A stretch of DNA of 64,000 nucleotides from Hyphomonas polymorpha PS728 (GCF_000685315.1 NZ_ARYM01000002.1:186001-250000); one strand, 5' to 3'. Positions 1 to 9,044 are shown, counted from the stretch's first letter. The notes: generated by a model not told the origin, from the letters alone. Translations and numbers: made by a program.

Positions 1-635
1 AGCCGGTGCAGGGCGAGGGCGGCGTGCGCGCCATGCCCGAGCAATGCCTCAAAGGCCTGCGCGAGCTGTGCGACCAGCATGGCGTGCTGCTGATGTTCGA
101 TGAGGTCCAGTGCGGCATGGGCCGTACGGGCAAGCTCTGGGGCTATCAGTGGGCCGCCGATGTGGAGCCTGATGTGATCGCCGCGGCCAAGGGCATCGGC
201 GGGGGCTTCCCCTTCGGCGCATGTCTTATGACCGAAGCTGTTGCCGAACCGATGCAGCCGGGCAGCCATGGCTCGACCTATGGCGGCAACCCGCTGGCGA
301 TGGCGGTCGGCAATGCGGTGTGGGACATCATCTCGAATGAGGAATTCCTGGCCAATGTCCGCCGCGTTTCCGGTACGTTGGCGCAGGGCCTGAAAAGCCT
401 CGCTGACAGCCATCCGGACAAGGTCGAAGGCGTTACCGGCAAGGGCCTGCTCACCGGCCTGCGCCTCAAGGCAGACCCGAAAAACCTGCAGACCCTCTGC
501 CGGGAAGAGGGCCTTCTGGCGGGCGTGGCAGGGAACAATGTCCTGCGCCTCGCCCCGCCGCTGATCATCGACGACGCCCAGGTACGCGACGCCGTCAGCA
601 TGATCGACGCCGCCCTGACCGAATGGGCGCCGTAA
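1..635 (+). CDS. argD: Acetylornithine aminotransferase, C-terminal part (cut by window start)
   Basis: This is a class III PLP-dependent aminotransferase that makes N-acetylornithine in arginine biosynthesis in the cytosol. The reading frame is open from the first bases, so the N-terminal half lies outside the window; the visible part begins inside the conserved PVQGEGGV motif. The cofactor-binding stretch DEVQCGMGRTG follows, and the PLP lysine is in AAAKGIGGG (codon 189-191). The STYGGNPLA motif near 280 is also typical of the family. The fragment ends at a TAA at 633-635. In many alphaproteobacteria argF and hslO follow directly; here they lie about 10 kb downstream. Confidence 0.93.
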   Translation, partial: PVQGEGGVRAMPEQCLKGLRELCDQHGVLLMFDEVQCGMGRTGKLWGYQWAADVEPDVIAAAKGIGGGFPFGACLMTEAVAEPMQPGSHGSTYGGNPLAMAVGNAVWDIISNEEFLANVRRVSGTLAQGLKSLADSHPDKVEGVTGKGLLTGLRLKADPKNLQTLCREEGLLAGVAGNNVLRLAPPLIIDDAQVRDAVSMIDAALTEWAP

Positions 636-667
636 GCGCCCGCCGGCTTTGATTTCTGCCGCTCCTT

Positions 668-693
668 GGCGCCTGCCTTTTTCGGCGGGCGCC
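668..693 (+). terminator. Possible hairpin downstream of argD
   Basis: Arms GGCGCCTGCC (668-677) and GGCGGGCGCC (684-693) pair over 10 positions with one G-T pair around a T-rich loop. No T tract follows the second arm, so termination is uncertain; the hairpin also sits just ahead of the start of the next gene. Confidence 0.3.
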
Positions 694-713
694 ATCCGGC
701 GGTAAGTACCCTC

Positions 714-1262
714 ATGCGCCAAGACCACCGACACTGCTTCATCCTCACCGGCGGCCCCGGCGCGGGCAAGACGACGCTGCTGGCGCATCTGGCCGGGCAG
801 GGGATCGCCATGATGCCCGAGGCGGGGCGGGGGATCATCCGTTCCCAGATGGCCATTGGCGGCCGCGCGCTGCCCTGGAAAGATCGCGCGCTGTTTGCCG
901 AACTGATGCTCGGCTGGGAACTGCGTTCCCTCAGCGAGTCGGCGACACGGCCGGGCCCCATCCTGTTTGACCGGGGCGTGCCGGATGTGGCGGGCTATCT
1001 GACGCTGGAAGGGCTGGAGGTGCCCGCGCATATCCGGCAAGCCGCCAAAATCCACCGGTACAATTCGCTCGTCTTTCTGGCGCCGCCCTGGGAGGAGATC
1101 TTTCACACCGATCCCGAGCGCCGTCAGGACTTTGAGACCGCCCGGCGTACCTGTGAGACGATGCGGCGTGTGTATACGGAGCTCGGATACAACCTGGTCG
1201 AGCTTCCGTGCGCGTCTGTTCCTGAGCGCGCCGATTTCGTGCGGGCCAATATCGGCGCTTAA
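714..1262 (+). CDS. AAA-type P-loop NTPase (AAA_28-like)
   Basis: A small P-loop NTPase of about 182 residues. The Walker A motif GGPGAGKTT is at residues 13-21, and ILFDRGVPD near residue 83 fits the Walker B/sensor region of the AAA_28 kinase-like group, whose members resemble nucleotide or cofactor kinases. The start is placed at the ATG at 714 because it leaves the usual short stretch before Walker A; an upstream in-frame codon at 666 would add a low-complexity extension that overlaps a hairpin. The substrate is unknown and the neighbours give no clear hint. It is followed by 248 bp without a gene. Confidence 0.82.
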   Translation: MRQDHRHCFILTGGPGAGKTTLLAHLAGQGIAMMPEAGRGIIRSQMAIGGRALPWKDRALFAELMLGWELRSLSESATRPGPILFDRGVPDVAGYLTLEGLEVPAHIRQAAKIHRYNSLVFLAPPWEEIFHTDPERRQDFETARRTCETMRRVYTELGYNLVELPCASVPERADFVRANIGA

Positions 1263-1285
1263 TCCTTGTTTTCGCTTAAAGAAAA

Positions 1286-1315
1286 GGGACAGGCTGAGAG
1301 AGCATAGCCTGTCCC
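1286..1315. terminator. Perfect 10-bp stem-loop between the NTPase and the LuxR regulator
   Basis: GGGACAGGCT (1286-1295) pairs perfectly with AGCCTGTCCC (1306-1315) around a 10-nt loop. An A-rich stretch precedes it on the plus strand, so a T-rich tail follows it when read on the minus strand; on the plus strand no T tract is present. It may stop transcription from the NTPase gene or act in the leader of the regulator. Confidence 0.45.
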
Positions 1316-1510
1316 CTGCAAATGCGCACGTGCGGTCCCCCCACACTTGCTGCTGCTGAATTAGCAAATCTGAGTACTGCTCGCGTCCGTGCAGATACCT
1401 AAATTTCGGCGGGCTTTGCTCCAATTTGAGCTTTCATGTGCGTGGGCCCCGGTTAAGCTCATCTTCTGGCTGGCTTTGGGGAGAGCAGGCTGGAAGGGGA
1501 GCGGTCTGTA

Positions 1511-4141
1511 GTGCTGGTAGAGCGTGAACGGGATTTCGAGCGGCTGGATGTCCTGATTGCGGCGGCGAGCCGGGGCCAGGGGAGTGTGGCGCTGGTCTGC
1601 GGGGAGGCCGGTATCGGCAAGACTTCGCTGATCCGCGGCCTGTTTGCCCGCCTGCCCAGAGGCTGGCGTGCGGCTGCGGGCGGCTGCGACGCGCTTTACA
1701 CCCCCCGCCCGCTCGGCCCCGTGCGCGATATGGCGGAGATGCTGGGGCCAAAGGTCCGTGCCCTGCTGGAAAACGGCGACCGGCAGCGCCTCTTCGCAGC
1801 AATCCTTGACACGATCGGCCGTTCCAACAGCCCGATCCTGATGGTCTGGGAAGACATGCACTGGGCTGATCATGCCACGCTGGACCTGCTGCGCTATCTT
1901 GGCCGCCGAATTGCCTTCCTGCCGCTGGTCCTTGTGCTGACCTACCGGGATGACGAAACCGGCGCGCAACATCCTCTGACCCAGGTGCTGGAGGAGTTGC
2001 CCCCCACCGTGCGCGAGGCTGTGCCCCTCCGCCGTCTCTCCCCGAAAGCCGTCAGCGCCATGGCGCGCAAGGCGGGTCTGCCGGGAGACTGGCTCTATCA
2101 GAAAACATCCGGAAACCCTTTTCTCGTCACCGAGATGCTGGCGGCCGGGCAGGGCGCGGCCGACAATCTGCCCGGCTCCATCCGCGAGGCCGTTACCGTC
2201 CGCCAGGCACAGCTCTCCGGCGGCGCGCGCGAACTGCTGGAACTGATCAGCGTTATCCCTGCTGCTGTCCCGCCTGCGCTGCTGGTCCGGCTTGGCGGCG
2301 AGGAGGCGGTGACGCTGGCCGGAGAGCTGACTGCCAGTGGCATCCTTCAGGCCTCCACCGCCGGTGACATCCGCTTCCGGCACGAGATCGCGCGGACCGC
2401 CACGCTGGAGCGTATTCCCGCCAAGGTCCGGCGCAGCCATCATGTTCGTATACTGGCAGCCCTTCGCGCGCTGGGGGCTGAGGCGCCGCTGGACCAGATG
2501 GTGCACCATGCGGCTGGCGCGCTTGACGGCGCGGCCGTGCTGGCAATTGCGCCGGAAGCGGCAGAGCGGGCCGCCGCCAGCGGTGCCCACCGCGAAGCCG
2601 CCGCCCATCTGGGTACGGCGCTTCGCTTCGTTGAAGAGGCAGACCCCGAAACCGCCGCGCTGCTGCATGAACGCTGGGCTTATGAGAGCGCCCTTGCCGC
2701 ACCGATTGATGAGGATGTGCTCGACGCCCGCCGCCATGCGATTACGCTCTGGCGAGTGCTCGGCCGGCAGGACAAGGTTGGCGAGAACCTCCGCTGGCTC
2801 TCGCGAATGCACTGGTATCGCGGCGAGGCGCTGGAGGCTGCGCGCCTTGCAGACCAGGCGATCCAGGTTCTGGAAAGCATTCCGCCTTCCGCCGAGCAGG
2901 CCATGGCCTATTCCCTGCGGTCTCAGTTGCACATGCTGAACGATCAGATGGAAGATGCTGTCTATTGGGGCGAGCGTGCCCTGGCGCTGGAAGCAGATTT
3001 CCCCCGGCCGGATCTGCGTGCCCACGCCCTCAACAATATCGGCACGGCGCTGGCTTTCCGGGGACGGACGGAGGGTGAAGCCCTGCTGCAGGAGAGCCTC
3101 GACATATCGCTGGCCCACAACCTGCATGAACATGCGGCCCGGGCCTACACAAACCTTGCCGAATATGCCGTCGAGTTCCGCAAGTTCGAACTTGCCGAAA
3201 AGGTGATCGCCGATGGCATCACGTTTGACATCGATCATGATCTCGACGCCTGGACGCTTTACCTCTCGGGCCGCCTTGCGCTTTTGCGGATGGAGCAGGG
3301 GCGGCTGAAAGACGCCGTCAGGCTGGCCGCCTCCGTCACTGATCGCGAGCGGTTGACCCTTGTCGTTCGCTTGCCGGCCCTGCTGGTGCAGGCGCGGGCA
3401 GCCATGCGCCTGACTGCGCCCGAAGCGCCCCGCCTGATGGAGCAGGCCTATGCCGATGCCATGGCGACCGATGAGTTGCAGCATATCGTGCCCGCGCGGC
3501 TGACGCTGATCGAACATGCCTGGCTTTCCGGCAATCCCGGACTTGCGGGGGAGCATCTCGACGCCCTGTTCACCCTCGCCGATGGCGACCGCCATCCCTG
3601 GAATATCGGGGAACGGGCCGTCTGGGCGCGGCGCCTTCGCCGGCAGGTGCCTGGCCTCACCCCCGAAACATTGCCCGAACCCTTCCAGCTTGAATTGGCT
3701 GGTAAGATTGAGCAGGCGTCAGATGCCTGGAGGGCGCTGGGTATGCCCTATGCCTCGGCTATTGTCCGTCTGCAGAGTGATGACGTGGAGCTGCTCGGCC
3801 AGGCGGTGCATGATCTACAGGCCATGGGCGCAGAAGCTGGCGCGGCCTTCGCGCGGCGGCGCGCGGCAGAGCTTGGCGTCACCCGCGGTCTGCCGCGGCC
3901 CCGCCGGGGCACGTACAGCGCGGCCCGCGATCATCCCCTCGGCCTGACCCGCCGCGAGCAGGATGTGCTGCGCCTGATTGTCAGAGGCTGTTCCAACCGC
4001 GAGATTTCCGAAGAACTCGGCCGTTCGCCGCGCACGGTGGAGCATCATGTTTCATCGGTCCTCTCCAAGCTCAACGCCCAGAACCGGATGGCCGTCATGC
4101 TGCGGGTGCAGAACGATCCCTGGTTGCTCGGTAGCGGGTGA
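1511..4141 (+). CDS. Large ATP-binding LuxR-family (LAL/MalT-like) transcriptional regulator
   Basis: An 876-residue cytosolic regulator. An AAA_16 ATPase domain is at the N-terminus with Walker A GEAGIGKTS at residues 31-39 and a Walker B region ending MVWEDMHWADH near residue 120. The long middle part (about 330-790) is helical and Ala/Leu-rich, as expected for TPR-like signal-binding repeats. A GerE-type LuxR helix-turn-helix occupies about residues 813-865 (GLTRREQDVLRLI, then SPRTVEHHVSSVLSKL). The GTG start at 1511 is chosen because a strong GGAAGGGGAG ribosome site lies just upstream. The stop abuts the convergent lipase gene with no spacing. Its target genes cannot be read from the sequence; the adjacent lipase is a candidate. 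Confidence 0.88.
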   Translation: MLVERERDFERLDVLIAAASRGQGSVALVCGEAGIGKTSLIRGLFARLPRGWRAAAGGCDALYTPRPLGPVRDMAEMLGPKVRALLENGDRQRLFAAILDTIGRSNSPILMVWEDMHWADHATLDLLRYLGRRIAFLPLVLVLTYRDDETGAQHPLTQVLEELPPTVREAVPLRRLSPKAVSAMARKAGLPGDWLYQKTSGNPFLVTEMLAAGQGAADNLPGSIREAVTVRQAQLSGGARELLELISVIPAAVPPALLVRLGGEEAVTLAGELTASGILQASTAGDIRFRHEIARTATLERIPAKVRRSHHVRILAALRALGAEAPLDQMVHHAAGALDGAAVLAIAPEAAERAAASGAHREAAAHLGTALRFVEEADPETAALLHERWAYESALAAPIDEDVLDARRHAITLWRVLGRQDKVGENLRWLSRMHWYRGEALEAARLADQAIQVLESIPPSAEQAMAYSLRSQLHMLNDQMEDAVYWGERALALEADFPRPDLRAHALNNIGTALAFRGRTEGEALLQESLDISLAHNLHEHAARAYTNLAEYAVEFRKFELAEKVIADGITFDIDHDLDAWTLYLSGRLALLRMEQGRLKDAVRLAASVTDRERLTLVVRLPALLVQARAAMRLTAPEAPRLMEQAYADAMATDELQHIVPARLTLIEHAWLSGNPGLAGEHLDALFTLADGDRHPWNIGERAVWARRLRRQVPGLTPETLPEPFQLELAGKIEQASDAWRALGMPYASAIVRLQSDDVELLGQAVHDLQAMGAEAGAAFARRRAAELGVTRGLPRPRRGTYSAARDHPLGLTRREQDVLRLIVRGCSNREISEELGRSPRTVEHHVSSVLSKLNAQNRMAVMLRVQNDPWLLGSG

Positions 4142-5344
4142 TCATCTGGGGCAGACCTTCGGCGCGGGCGTTCCGTCAAACCGGGCCTGGGTCCATTTTA
4201 CCAGGATCGGCCCGGTTGGCGCATCGGGCGCCACGATGGACACATGGTCCAGCGTGTCGAATAGCTGATAGTCGATGATTTCCCCCGCCGCGCACCGCTC
4301 GCGCGCATAGCCGGCCTGCATCTTCGCGCTCACCACGTCGTCGCGCCTGCCCTGCAGGATCAGCACTGGCGCGCCGAGCTTTCCGTTGGGGATGTTTTCG
4401 GCCAGTTTCCGCCGGAAACTTGTGCCCGTCTCTCCGCCCCGGAAAATGGTGCCTTCAGTGAACCTTTCTGCCAGCAGCAACGGCACAACCACCCGCGCAT
4501 CGGCAAAGCAGCGCTCTGCAATCTCCTTGGCCTGCCAGCGTGCCTGCGGCCGGACGATGCCGCTGAAATAGAGGTCGGGATAGGTATCGGCATAGGCGCG
4601 TGCCGCAAAGGACGAGAAGATCCGGCCTACCGGGGTTGCTTCGGTTTCTGCCACGATGGCAGGAAGGTCTGTAGCCGGAGCAAGCGCTGCAATCCCCTTC
4701 ACCTGAAGCTCTGGGGCATAGCTGCGCGCCAGGATGCCGCTCCAGAGCGCGGCGTGCCCGCCCTGGGAGTGGCCCCAGATCACGGTTTCCAGCGACAGGG
4801 TCAGCTCTGAGAGGTCATGCGCTGCCCGCGCCGCATCCAGCACGGAGCGCGCTTCCCCATCGCCGATCAGATAGGGGTGGGGCCCTTGCGTCGTCAGCCC
4901 GGCATAATCGCTGGCCACATAGATCCAGCCTTCTTCCAGCAGCGCGCTGAGGGCCGGCACATCGGCAAAGGGGTTTGCCTGCATCGAGGCGCCACAGCCG
5001 GGCGCGGCGCCCAGCGTGCCATGCGCCCAGAGGATCACCCGCCGGGGGAGCGCGATGTTTTCCTGCGGCTTCCACATTACGAGGGCGCTGGCCGTTGCCG
5101 GGGCGCCGCCGCTCAGCGTTGTGGTATAAAGAATGCGGCGCGCAACCGCGCCTTTGGGCACGCCGCGCTTGTAAGGCTCAGATTTCAGCAGATGCCCCGG
5201 CCCGGTGGCAGCCGCCACGTCCGCCTTGAAGAACTTGCCCGGCGCGGGCGGGTAGGACCAGAGCCACACACCGAGCACAAACAACAGGACAAGGAGGATC
5301 AGCCCCCCGACCACCATGCGCGCGAGTTTCACCCAGCCGGGCAT
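4142..5344 (-). CDS. Secretory lipase family alpha/beta hydrolase
   Basis: A 400-residue protein of the LIP/secretory lipase group. A hydrophobic segment at residues 11-29 is a membrane anchor or uncleaved signal, placing the enzyme at the cell surface or periplasm. The nucleophile elbow is GHSQGG with Ser about residue 193; a late Asp in LQGRRDD and His in LDHVSIV complete a plausible triad. The start at 5344 is chosen because it gives the hydrophobic N-terminus; the open frame further upstream is the antisense of the nitrilase gene. Its divergent neighbour starts 130 bp away. Substrate is probably an ester or acylglycerol, by family only. Confidence 0.85.
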   Translation of the reverse strand: MPGWVKLARMVVGGLILLVLLFVLGVWLWSYPPAPGKFFKADVAAATGPGHLLKSEPYKRGVPKGAVARRILYTTTLSGGAPATASALVMWKPQENIALPRRVILWAHGTLGAAPGCGASMQANPFADVPALSALLEEGWIYVASDYAGLTTQGPHPYLIGDGEARSVLDAARAAHDLSELTLSLETVIWGHSQGGHAALWSGILARSYAPELQVKGIAALAPATDLPAIVAETEATPVGRIFSSFAARAYADTYPDLYFSGIVRPQARWQAKEIAERCFADARVVVPLLLAERFTEGTIFRGGETGTSFRRKLAENIPNGKLGAPVLILQGRRDDVVSAKMQAGYARERCAAGEIIDYQLFDTLDHVSIVAPDAPTGPILVKWTQARFDGTPAPKVCPR

Positions 5345-5474
5345 TGCCTGTCCCCCAAAGGCTCCACCCTGTGCAGCCTGCCTGCAAACTACCAGAAGCC
5401 TCTGCGCCTCGCCAGCGCCGCTTTGGCGCGAGAGGCGCTGGCGGCAAGGCTTCTGGCGCGCTAGTCTGCTGCCC

Positions 5475-6317
5475 ATGAAACTCACCGCCGCCTGCATCCA
5501 GATGCGCTCGGGCACCGAGCCTGCCGCAAACCTCGCCGCTGCCACTGCCCTCATCCGGCAGGCCGCCGGGCAGGGCGCGCGCTTCATCGCCACGCCGGAA
5601 ATGACAAACCTTCTGGATATTCGCCCCGGCATGGCCCGGCCGAAAGTGCGCACGGAGACGGAGGACGAAAGCCTGCCCGCTTTCCGCGCGCTCGCCGCAG
5701 AGCTGGGCATCACGCTGCTGATCGGCTCTTTGGCGATTGCGCTGGAAGATGGCGCGGACGACCGCTTCGCCAATCGCTCCTTCCTTATCGGGCCCGATGG
5801 CGGTGTCATCGCCCGCTATGACAAGATCCATATGTTCGATGTCGAAGTTGGCGACGGCCAGAATTACCGCGAAAGCCGCGCCTACCGCCCCGGCGAAACG
5901 GCCGTGCTGGCGCAGACGCCTGCAGGCAGGATCGGCCTCACCATTTGCTATGATGTCCGCTTTCCGCATCTCCATCGTGCGCTGGCCATGGCGGGCGCCG
6001 ACATTCTCGCCATTCCGGCTGCTTTTACCAAGGTCACCGGTGAGGCGCACTGGCATGTCCTGGTGCGCGCCCGCGCCATTGAGACGGGGTGCTTCGTCAT
6101 TGCGCCGGCTCAGGCGGGCAAGCATGAAGATGGCCGGGAAACTTTCGGGCATTCGCTGATCGTCTCGCCCTGGGGCGACGTGCTTGCCGAAGGTGGCGCC
6201 GCCGAGCCCGGCGTCGTGATGGCAGAGCTTGACCTCGCAGAGGTTGCCAGGGCGCGCGGGCGGATTCCTGCGCTGAGCAATGAGCAGGTGTTCCGTGTAG
6301 AGAAATTCGGTGTTTAG
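5475..6317 (+). CDS. Carbon-nitrogen hydrolase (nitrilase superfamily, Nit1/Nit2-like amidase)
   Basis: A 280-residue cytosolic amidase. The catalytic triad is visible: Glu42 in TPEMTN, Lys117 in RYDKIHMFDV and Cys158 in LTICYDVRFP. The KIHMFDV context and length match the Nit1/Nit2 branch, whose characterised members hydrolyse deaminated glutathione or omega-amides; the exact substrate is inferred. The start is the ATG at 5475. The gene is convergent with nspC and separated from it by an inverted-repeat element. Confidence 0.88.
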   Translation: MKLTAACIQMRSGTEPAANLAAATALIRQAAGQGARFIATPEMTNLLDIRPGMARPKVRTETEDESLPAFRALAAELGITLLIGSLAIALEDGADDRFANRSFLIGPDGGVIARYDKIHMFDVEVGDGQNYRESRAYRPGETAVLAQTPAGRIGLTICYDVRFPHLHRALAMAGADILAIPAAFTKVTGEAHWHVLVRARAIETGCFVIAPAQAGKHEDGRETFGHSLIVSPWGDVLAEGGAAEPGVVMAELDLAEVARARGRIPALSNEQVFRVEKFGV

Positions 6318-6340
6318 AAACGCCCACCGCGCCCCCTACA

Positions 6341-6419
6341 CTCATCCTGAGCGAAGTCGAAGGATGGCCAAAAGCTCCGCGCACTCCGGCTCACCCTTCG
6401 ACTTCGCTCAGGGTGAGCC
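6341..6419. repeat. Paired inverted repeat, REPIN-like element (copy 1)
   Basis: Two inverted arms, 6341-6366 and 6389-6414, match at about 24 of 26 positions when one is reverse-complemented. The core shared by both is CCTTCGACTTCGCTCAGG. The element fills the space between the convergent amidase and nspC genes and could form a long hairpin there. A second copy with perfect arms lies at 34359-34446. Confidence 0.85.
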
Positions 6420-6434
6420 GTTCTCCCGTTCTGC

Positions 6435-7577
6435 CTAACGCCCCAGCCGCCGGCGGAACTCGCCATAACCAAAGTCGGAGATCTGCTCCACGCGGCCGTC
6501 TTCCCAGCGGATGGCGAGGTTGGCGAGCGGGGTTCCGTTGAAGGTGTTGGTCTTGACGAAGCTGTAATGCATCTGGTCGGTGAAGATGATCTGATCGCCC
6601 GGTTCCAGCGGCTTTTCGAAGGAATAATCGCCAATCACATCGCCGGTCATGCAGGTCTTGCCGCCAAAACGATACGTGTGCGGAAATTGCCCCGGCTGGC
6701 CCGCGCCGATCACGTCCGGGCGGTAGGGCACTTCCAGAACGTCCGGCATGTGGGTCGAGGCGGAGGCATCTAGGATCGCCAGGTCCATCTCGTTCCAGTG
6801 CAGGGCCAGCACGGTCGAATGCAGCTCGCCGGTATTCACGACAAGCCCGGCGCCCGGCTCAAGGATCACCTCGATGCCGAACCGCGCCTTGAACTTTCTA
6901 ATCGCCGCGATCAGCGCATCGACATCATAGCCCGGCTTGTTGAGAAAATGCCCGCCGCCGAAGTTCACCGCCGAAACCTGCTCCAGATAAGGCGCAAAAT
7001 GCTCCGACACATATTCGATGAGGCCAACCGAGCCTTCGTGAAGGCTCTCGCAGAGGGCATGGACGTGGAAAATATCGACGCCGCTCCAGTTCACCTGCGC
7101 CAGCTTTGACGGGACTTCGCCAAAGCGGCTCGTGGGGGCGGTGGGGTTGTAGAGATCGCCGCCCAGCGTCGCATTGGAATAGCCGGGGTTCACGCGCAGG
7201 CCGACATGGCAGCCCGCGTCGCGCGCAATATCGCCAAACCGGCCAAGCTGCTCAGCCGAATTGAAATAGATATGCTGGGCCACCTTCGTCAGACGGCGGA
7301 CTTCATCTTCGGTGTAGGCAGGCGAATAGACGTGGACTTCCTTGCCGAATTCCTCCGCGCCCATGATCGCCTCATGCTCGCCGCTGGCCGTCGTCCCGTC
7401 GAGATAGTCCTTCATCAGAGGGAAGGCGGCAGGCATGGCGAAGGATTTCGTCGCGAGCAGGATCTTGCACCCAGCCTCCTCCCGCACACGCTTTGCCGTT
7501 TCGAGATTCTTCCGGAGACGGGCGGTATCGAGGACGAAGCAGGGGGTTTGGATGTCAGGTGGGCTCACGGGATTCAT
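6435..7577 (-). CDS. nspC: Carboxynorspermidine/carboxyspermidine decarboxylase
   Basis: A 380-residue fold-III PLP enzyme (alanine racemase-like barrel) that decarboxylates carboxynorspermidine or carboxyspermidine in polyamine biosynthesis. The PLP lysine is Lys44 in LLATKSFAMP; the glycine-rich phosphate-binding NFGGGHFL, the EPGAG motif and the late C-containing GGKTCMTGD segment are all present. Length matches the family. It is the last gene of a three-gene minus-strand set; the partner dehydrogenase lies upstream at 7830-9044. Its first 23 bp overlap the end of an AT-rich small membrane gene. In organisms without SpeD/SpeE this pathway often makes spermidine; which polyamine is made here is not decidable from sequence. 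Confidence 0.92.
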   Translation of the reverse strand: MNPVSPPDIQTPCFVLDTARLRKNLETAKRVREEAGCKILLATKSFAMPAAFPLMKDYLDGTTASGEHEAIMGAEEFGKEVHVYSPAYTEDEVRRLTKVAQHIYFNSAEQLGRFGDIARDAGCHVGLRVNPGYSNATLGGDLYNPTAPTSRFGEVPSKLAQVNWSGVDIFHVHALCESLHEGSVGLIEYVSEHFAPYLEQVSAVNFGGGHFLNKPGYDVDALIAAIRKFKARFGIEVILEPGAGLVVNTGELHSTVLALHWNEMDLAILDASASTHMPDVLEVPYRPDVIGAGQPGQFPHTYRFGGKTCMTGDVIGDYSFEKPLEPGDQIIFTDQMHYSFVKTNTFNGTPLANLAIRWEDGRVEQISDFGYGEFRRRLGR

Positions 7578-7830
7578 CTTTGTCTTTTTTCGCAGTTTGC
7601 CTGTTTGCGAGGACTACACTCAACACGAAGTTTGCCACCGTCACGATCGGGAGCATTCCAACGAATAATATTCCTACTCCTTGCCATTTCCCCAAAACGG
7701 CACTGGGGCCATCAACCAGTGCTGCCAAGATACCGAAAACAAGTATCAATATTCCCAGCAACCACGCAGAATATATCGCTGAACTAAACAACTGCGCCCA
7801 TAACCATTTTGTCGTGGGCGATAGCGCCAT
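7555..7830 (-). CDS. Small two-helix membrane protein inside the polyamine operon
   Basis: A 91-residue protein that I do not recognise. Two hydrophobic segments (about residues 13-37 and 49-70) are joined by a short loop and followed by a charged tail ending KKDKDESREPT. Its ATG overlaps the TGA of the upstream dehydrogenase (TGATG), and its end overlaps the start of nspC by 23 bp, which argues that it is translated. Base composition is unlike its neighbours: 7741-7800 is 43% G+C in an otherwise much richer region. This suggests recent gain of the gene within a conserved pair. A role in polyamine transport or regulation would be speculation. Confidence 0.7.
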   Translation of the reverse strand: MALSPTTKWLWAQLFSSAIYSAWLLGILILVFGILAALVDGPSAVLGKWQGVGILFVGMLPIVTVANFVLSVVLANRQTAKKDKDESREPT

Positions 7831-9044
7831 CAGGTCACCACCTCAAACAGCGGATCCTGGTCGCCCGGCTTGATGTCGATGATCGTTGTCGGCAGGCCGC
7901 GCTTGGCCACGTCTTCGAGGAAAGGCGCAGAGGGGAATTCTTCCACGTTGAACACGCCGGGGCCTTTCCAGATGCCGCGGAAGAACATCGCCGCGCCGGA
8001 GACCGGGGGTACGCCCGTGGTGTAGCTCACCGCCTGCGCGCCGACTTCCTTGTTGGTCTCGGCATGGTCGCAGACATTGTACAGCATCTTGGCGATCTTC
8101 TCGCCATCCTTCTTGCCACGGATGATCACGCCGATGCTCGTCTTGCCGGAATAGCCTTCGGCAAGGGAGGAGGGCGGCGGCAGCAGGTCGCGCAGGAATT
8201 CCATCGGAATGATGTCCATGCCCTTGTGCTTGATCGGCTCCAGGCTGATCAGGCCGATGGATTTGAACACTTCCAGGTGCTTGATGTAGGCGTCGCCAAA
8301 GGTCATCCAGAAGCGGATCTGTTTCAGGCCGCGGATGTTCTTTACAAGGCTTTCCTCTTCCTCATGATAGATGAGGTAAGAGGCGCGCGGGCCGACTTCG
8401 GGATAGTCCACCATCGTCTTTATGCTGAGCGCCGGGATCTCGATCCACTCGCCATTCTTCCAGTATTTGCCGTCCTGCGTCACTTCCCGGAGGTTGATCT
8501 CCGGGTTGAAGTTGGTGGCGAAGGTCTTGCCATGGTCGCCGGCATTGCAGTCCACGATATCGATATACTCGATCTCGTCGAACAGGTGTTCCTGCGCATA
8601 GGCGCACCAGATGTTGGACACGCCGGGATCAAACCCGCAGCCGAGAATGGCGGTGAGGCCTGCTGCCTTGAACTTGTCCTGATAGGCCCACTGCCAGGAA
8701 TATTCGAACTTTGCGACTTCGCGCGGCTCGTAATTGGCCGTGTCGAGATAGTTCGTGCCCGCCTCGAGGCAGGCATCCATGATCGGCAGGTCCTGATAGG
8801 GCAGGGCCATGTTGATCACGAGGTCGGGCTTTACCTTCTTGATGAGCGCCACCGTGGCGGCCACGTCATCGGCGTCGACCTGCGCAATCTCGATGGGCGT
8901 CACGCACTCCTTCGCCACCTTCTCGCAGCTCTCAATGCGGCGCGAGGCGAGGGTGATGTGTTTGAACGTGTCGCGGTCCATCGCGCACTTTTTGGCGACG
9001 ACTGAACCGGCTGCGCCGGCGCCGATGATGAGAACTCTGTCCAT
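7830..9044 (-). CDS. Carboxynorspermidine/carboxyspermidine dehydrogenase (saccharopine dehydrogenase family)
   Basis: A 404-residue enzyme that reductively condenses aspartate semialdehyde with a diamine to give carboxy(nor)spermidine, the substrate of nspC. The N-terminal Rossmann motif VLIIGAGAAGSVVAKK binds NAD(P)H. The sequence GCGFDPGVSN in the middle and the late GVPPVSGAAMF segment are typical of the Lys9-like carboxynorspermidine synthase branch rather than lysine-forming saccharopine dehydrogenases. It is the first gene of the polyamine set and is translationally coupled to the small membrane gene downstream. The start at 9044 gives MDRVLIIGAG, directly at the nucleotide-binding strand. 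Confidence 0.9.
   Translation of the reverse strand: MDRVLIIGAGAAGSVVAKKCAMDRDTFKHITLASRRIESCEKVAKECVTPIEIAQVDADDVAATVALIKKVKPDLVINMALPYQDLPIMDACLEAGTNYLDTANYEPREVAKFEYSWQWAYQDKFKAAGLTAILGCGFDPGVSNIWCAYAQEHLFDEIEYIDIVDCNAGDHGKTFATNFNPEINLREVTQDGKYWKNGEWIEIPALSIKTMVDYPEVGPRASYLIYHEEEESLVKNIRGLKQIRFWMTFGDAYIKHLEVFKSIGLISLEPIKHKGMDIIPMEFLRDLLPPPSSLAEGYSGKTSIGVIIRGKKDGEKIAKMLYNVCDHAETNKEVGAQAVSYTTGVPPVSGAAMFFRGIWKGPGVFNVEEFPSAPFLEDVAKRGLPTTIIDIKPGDQDPLFEVVT

Noticed and set aside
1361..3595. 744-codon open frame on the minus strand opposite the LuxR regulator
   Set aside because: It has no recognisable domain, its composition reads as antisense of a clear ATPase/HTH protein, and long antisense frames are expected in GC-rich DNA.
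7741..7800. AT-rich stretch considered as an insertion-sequence remnant
   Set aside because: No terminal repeats or transposase sequence; it is part of an intact small membrane-protein frame.
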